NCBI GenBank assembly: GCA_903907185.1
Contig: CAIVND010000254.1
Span: forward strand, 1 to 17,486
Length of the DNA: 17,486 nucleotides
Direction of reading: 5' to 3'
Source: an uncultured Acidimicrobiaceae bacterium
Lineage (GTDB): Bacteria; Actinomycetota; Acidimicrobiia; Acidimicrobiales; Bog-793
The translations under genes and the position numbers were made by a program. The notes below the pieces were generated by a model. It was not told where the DNA came from. It did not search any database and was given only the letters and a program-made list of their open reading frames with translations. Each line of letters begins with the position of its first letter. Within the stretch, counting starts at the first letter, position 1. This document shows positions 15,688 to 17,486 of the stretch, piece by piece.

Positions 15688-16937
15688 TAGGGAGTAAGGC
15701 TGCAGTGGTAGGGGGAGGCGCCGATTACCGCCGTCGCCCTCCATGGTCCGGGGTTTGCGATCTGGCTTGGTGAAAGGCGCGGCTCTCGAACTGGTCCGGC
15801 ATGAGTATTCGAGGAGACCCAACGGGTAAGTCGGCGATGTCTTCCTGAGGACCTGCTCGTTACGTAGTGATCGCCCGCCAAGATCGATAGGTCGCTAAGC
15901 GTCGCCCGGTCTCCGATGCCACCAAGGATGATCTTGGCACCAAAAAGCGAGAGGAATCCGTCGCCGGCGACGCCCCACCGAGCCCTGGCCTGGGAGAGAT
16001 CTTGCAGGCTCGCAAGGGTGACGATCCCTTGACTTGCGCCCTCGGCGATCAGTGCTGGAAGGTCATGAAGTGGAGCAATATTTGCGAGTTCGTCCAAGAT
16101 CAGCAGCACATTTGAGGCCTGCGCCCCCGCTTGGTTGGTCCGGGAGTAACAGTAAGAACGCAGATCACGCAGAAGGCCAGCAATTAATGGGGCAATGTGT
16201 TGTTGCTGGTCGGCCGGGGAGGCGACGTAGAGCGTGCTCGGTCGGTTCACAAACTGTGCCCAGTCAAGGGGGCTCAATTTGGTACTCGAGAGAGCACCTT
16301 GGGTTCGATAGGCGGCGAGTATCCCTGAGGCCGTTGACCAGATGCTGCTCTGCTCTCGCGCATCGGTCTCCTTAATGCCCATCAATAGATCGAGGGCCAG
16401 ATTCGCATCTCGTCTTGCGAGAACAGCGATGAACTCATCTGCCTCATGACGGTTTACGCAAGCTACGACATGTTCCATCGGCCGGTCATCGATTGCAGCC
16501 GCATGAAAGAGCGTTGCGAGCAAAGCGCTCGCGCGCTCAAGCCAATGTGAACCATCGCGAGCGCGCGCACCGACTGATGCACCGACCATCGATTCTGCGC
16601 TGAGTACCGCTCGTTCCCATGACATTGACTCGAGAAGTGGTGACCAACCAACTCGTTCAACGCCCGGTGGTGGTGGTGTACGTGCATCTGTTGGATCGAA
16701 GAGAAAAGTTGGACCAAGACGTTGACGATGGTGAAAAGTTGCATCGAGAACATCAAATTTTGTTGAGATGGAAATCACACTTCCAGACGACATCAAAACA
16801 TTTGGAATGATGATCGATGTCGTCTTGCCAGAGCGCGGAGGACCAAGAATAAGTGCGCAGATCTCCGGTTGACACCACAGTGCACCGCTCTTGGTAACTC
16901 CAAGATATATCTGTGAAAAGTGCTGCTCAATGGGCAT
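15675..16937 (-). CDS. TraG/VirD4-like type IV coupling ATPase, soluble form
   Basis: A 420-residue P-loop ATPase of the coupling-protein family that recruits relaxase-bound DNA to a secretion channel. Walker A is GPPRSGKTT (32-40), Walker B is VLLILDELANI (277-287), and SLQDLSQARARWG (310-322) matches the conserved helix and glutamine after Walker B. The usual pair of N-terminal membrane helices is absent. The gene cannot extend upstream in frame because a TAA (16941-16943) lies 3 nt before the ATG. It therefore needs a separate membrane partner or works in the cytoplasm. No ribosome site is visible; the region before the start is AT-rich. It faces the relaxase and shares 13 bp with its 3' end, an arrangement that supports a paired function but not co-transcription. 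Confidence 0.87.
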   Translation of the reverse strand: MPIEQHFSQIYLGVTKSGALWCQPEICALILGPPRSGKTTSIIIPNVLMSSGSVISISTKFDVLDATFHHRQRLGPTFLFDPTDARTPPPPGVERVGWSPLLESMSWERAVLSAESMVGASVGARARDGSHWLERASALLATLFHAAAIDDRPMEHVVACVNRHEADEFIAVLARRDANLALDLLMGIKETDAREQSSIWSTASGILAAYRTQGALSSTKLSPLDWAQFVNRPSTLYVASPADQQQHIAPLIAGLLRDLRSYCYSRTNQAGAQASNVLLILDELANIAPLHDLPALIAEGASQGIVTLASLQDLSQARARWGVAGDGFLSLFGAKIILGGIGDRATLSDLSILAGDHYVTSRSSGRHRRLTRWVSSNTHAGPVREPRLSPSQIANPGPWRATAVIGASPYHCSLTPYHLA

Positions 16938-16972
16938 TTTTTAACAATCAGCTTTTCTTGTCTGAACATGAA

Positions 16973-17028
16973 ATTCGGTAATGTTGTTTTTGCATCGGTG
17001 ATGTTTTTAGATTGTGCGTCTACCGAAT
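16973..17028. repeat. Inverted and direct repeats upstream of the coupling-protein gene
   Basis: ATTCGGTA (16973-16980) and TACCGAAT (17021-17028) are perfect 8-bp inverted repeats 40 nt apart. Within and beside them, TCGGTAATGTT (16975-16985) and TCGGTGATGTT (16995-17005) are near-identical direct copies with a 20-bp period, about two helical turns. They lie 36-91 bp upstream of the coupling ATPase start, in an AT-rich spacer between it and the HU gene. They may be an operator, an oriT-type structure or an HU/nucleoid-binding site. Confidence 0.5.
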
Positions 17029-17123
17029 GAACTACCTGTTGTCGTCGCGAACTCTGTAAATTGTGCAATGTATTTTCTGTCGTTACGAGCGATAGATGCG
17101 CGTCAAAAACACCTAATGACACC

Positions 17124-17150
17124 TTGTTACCTGCACTTACTGGTTATCCT
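17124..17150 (+). promoter_or_regulatory. Candidate promoter of the HU gene
   Basis: TTGTTA (17124-17129) and TATCCT (17145-17150) each match four of six bases of the -35 and -10 consensus, but the 15-bp spacer is short. Transcription from here would place both leader hairpins in the mRNA. Confidence 0.25.
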
Positions 17151-17172
17151 TTACACCTAGCGAATCAAGGGG

Positions 17173-17214
17173 GCCGAAAAATGTTGTTCGGCAGTTCTTG
17201 AAAAGCTGAACAAC
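17173..17214 (+). promoter_or_regulatory. Two alternative hairpins in the HU gene leader
   Basis: Hairpin A pairs GCCGAA (17173-17178) with TTCGGC (17187-17192) around an 8-nt loop. Hairpin B pairs GTTGTTCGGC (17183-17192) with GCTGAACAAC (17205-17214), ten pairs including one G-U, around a 12-nt loop. The two share the TTCGGC strand, so only one can form at a time. They end 13 nt before the GGAGGA ribosome site (17228-17233), a layout seen in switching or feedback-controlled leaders. No T-tract follows hairpin B. Confidence 0.45.
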
Positions 17215-17227
17215 TACCCGATGTTAT

Positions 17228-17233
17228 GGAGGA
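17228..17233 (+). promoter_or_regulatory. Ribosome binding site of the HU gene
   Basis: GGAGGA lies 4 nt before the GTG at 17238. It is the strongest Shine-Dalgarno match in the window. The ATG at 17234 is out of frame and stops after 11 codons. Confidence 0.75.
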
Positions 17234-17237
17234 ATGA

Positions 17238-17486
17238 GTGAACAGAGCAGAGCTAATCGAAGCGATTAGCAACGATGCTGGAATTTCGCGCCGTCAGGCT
17301 GATGCTGCAATTAATGCACTTAGTTATGAGATCACCTCGAGTGTTCGCTCGGGTGAGGTGGTGCGTATTACTGGATTCGGAACTTTTAAGCTTCGCCAAC
17401 GCAAAGCACGCAAAGGCCGCAACCCGCGGACCGGGGCGTCTGTTCAGATCAAGGCTTCAAAGGGAATCGGTTTTACGCCTGGCGTA
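17238..17486 (+). CDS. hup: HU-family nucleoid DNA-binding protein (3' end outside window)
   Basis: The first 83 residues of an HU-type protein, beginning with GTG. HU dimers bend and compact DNA and influence replication and transcription. The helical dimerisation part (MNRAELIEAISNDAGISRR, then QADAAINALSYEIT) is followed by GEVVRITGFGTFKLRQRKAR and the family signature GRNPRTG (69-75), at the tip of the DNA-binding arm. The window ends just short of the usual C-terminus for a 90-100 residue HU. Some actinobacterial HU proteins carry an extra lysine-rich tail, which cannot be judged here. The strong ribosome site suggests high expression. Confidence 0.95.
   Translation, partial: MNRAELIEAISNDAGISRRQADAAINALSYEITSSVRSGEVVRITGFGTFKLRQRKARKGRNPRTGASVQIKASKGIGFTPGV

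Noticed and set aside
16793..17122. A minus-strand frame crossing the coupling ATPase start and the AT-rich spacer
   Set aside because: Half of it is a shadow of the ATPase N-terminus in another frame, and the rest lacks protein-like features.

Overview
The window looks like chromosomal DNA from an actinobacterium, most likely Acidimicrobiia (Ferrimicrobium/Acidithrix-like; this is inference). The reasons are a naturally fused PafB-PafC regulator, an actinobacterial SpoIID/LytB protein with Thr-rich 'TTTTLP' linkers, frequent GTG/TTG starts, moderately high GC by eye, and poor or absent Shine-Dalgarno sites before several genes. I saw no rRNA, tRNA, CRISPR array or insertion sequence.

Region 1 (1-8693) is a cell-surface polysaccharide cluster. 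It holds a GT4 glycosyltransferase and a GT-B N-domain-like protein that overlap by 4 bp. Next come a two-domain glycosyltransferase fusion and a small coiled-coil protein on the minus strand. A divergent plus-strand operon follows: an ABC-2 polysaccharide permease (Wzm type), an ATPase with a C-terminal glycan-binding-like extension (Wzt type), a small basic protein with a disturbed start, and another GT4 enzyme. Such genes normally build a glycan on a lipid carrier in the cytoplasm and export it through Wzm/Wzt. The Wzt extension suggests export depends on recognising a finished chain end.

Region 2 (8694-14332) is housekeeping-like. It holds a secreted SpoIID/LytB-domain protein, the GTPase TypA/BipA (convergent to it) and, divergent from typA across 83 bp, a single-chain PafBC WYL regulator of the DNA-damage response.

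Region 3 (14333-17486) is a small conjugation-like island. A helicase-less MobF relaxase and a TraG/VirD4-type coupling ATPase without membrane segments face each other and overlap by 13 bp. They are flanked by a perfect 14-bp palindrome (14338-14351) and by an AT-rich spacer with inverted and direct repeats (16938-17237). That spacer leads into an HU gene cut off by the window end. No other mating-pair genes are visible, so the pair is a reduced element, a mobilisable module or a domesticated system.

The main points for a second look are the relaxase/coupling-protein pair with its candidate DNA sites, two mutually exclusive hairpins in the HU leader, the small ORF at 7320-7602 that needs either an ATT start or a frameshift at an A4 run, and the strong excess of the palindrome CGATCG across most of the window. 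Positions 1-185 lie upstream of the first glycosyltransferase; they contain a 7-bp inverted repeat but no gene I can support.
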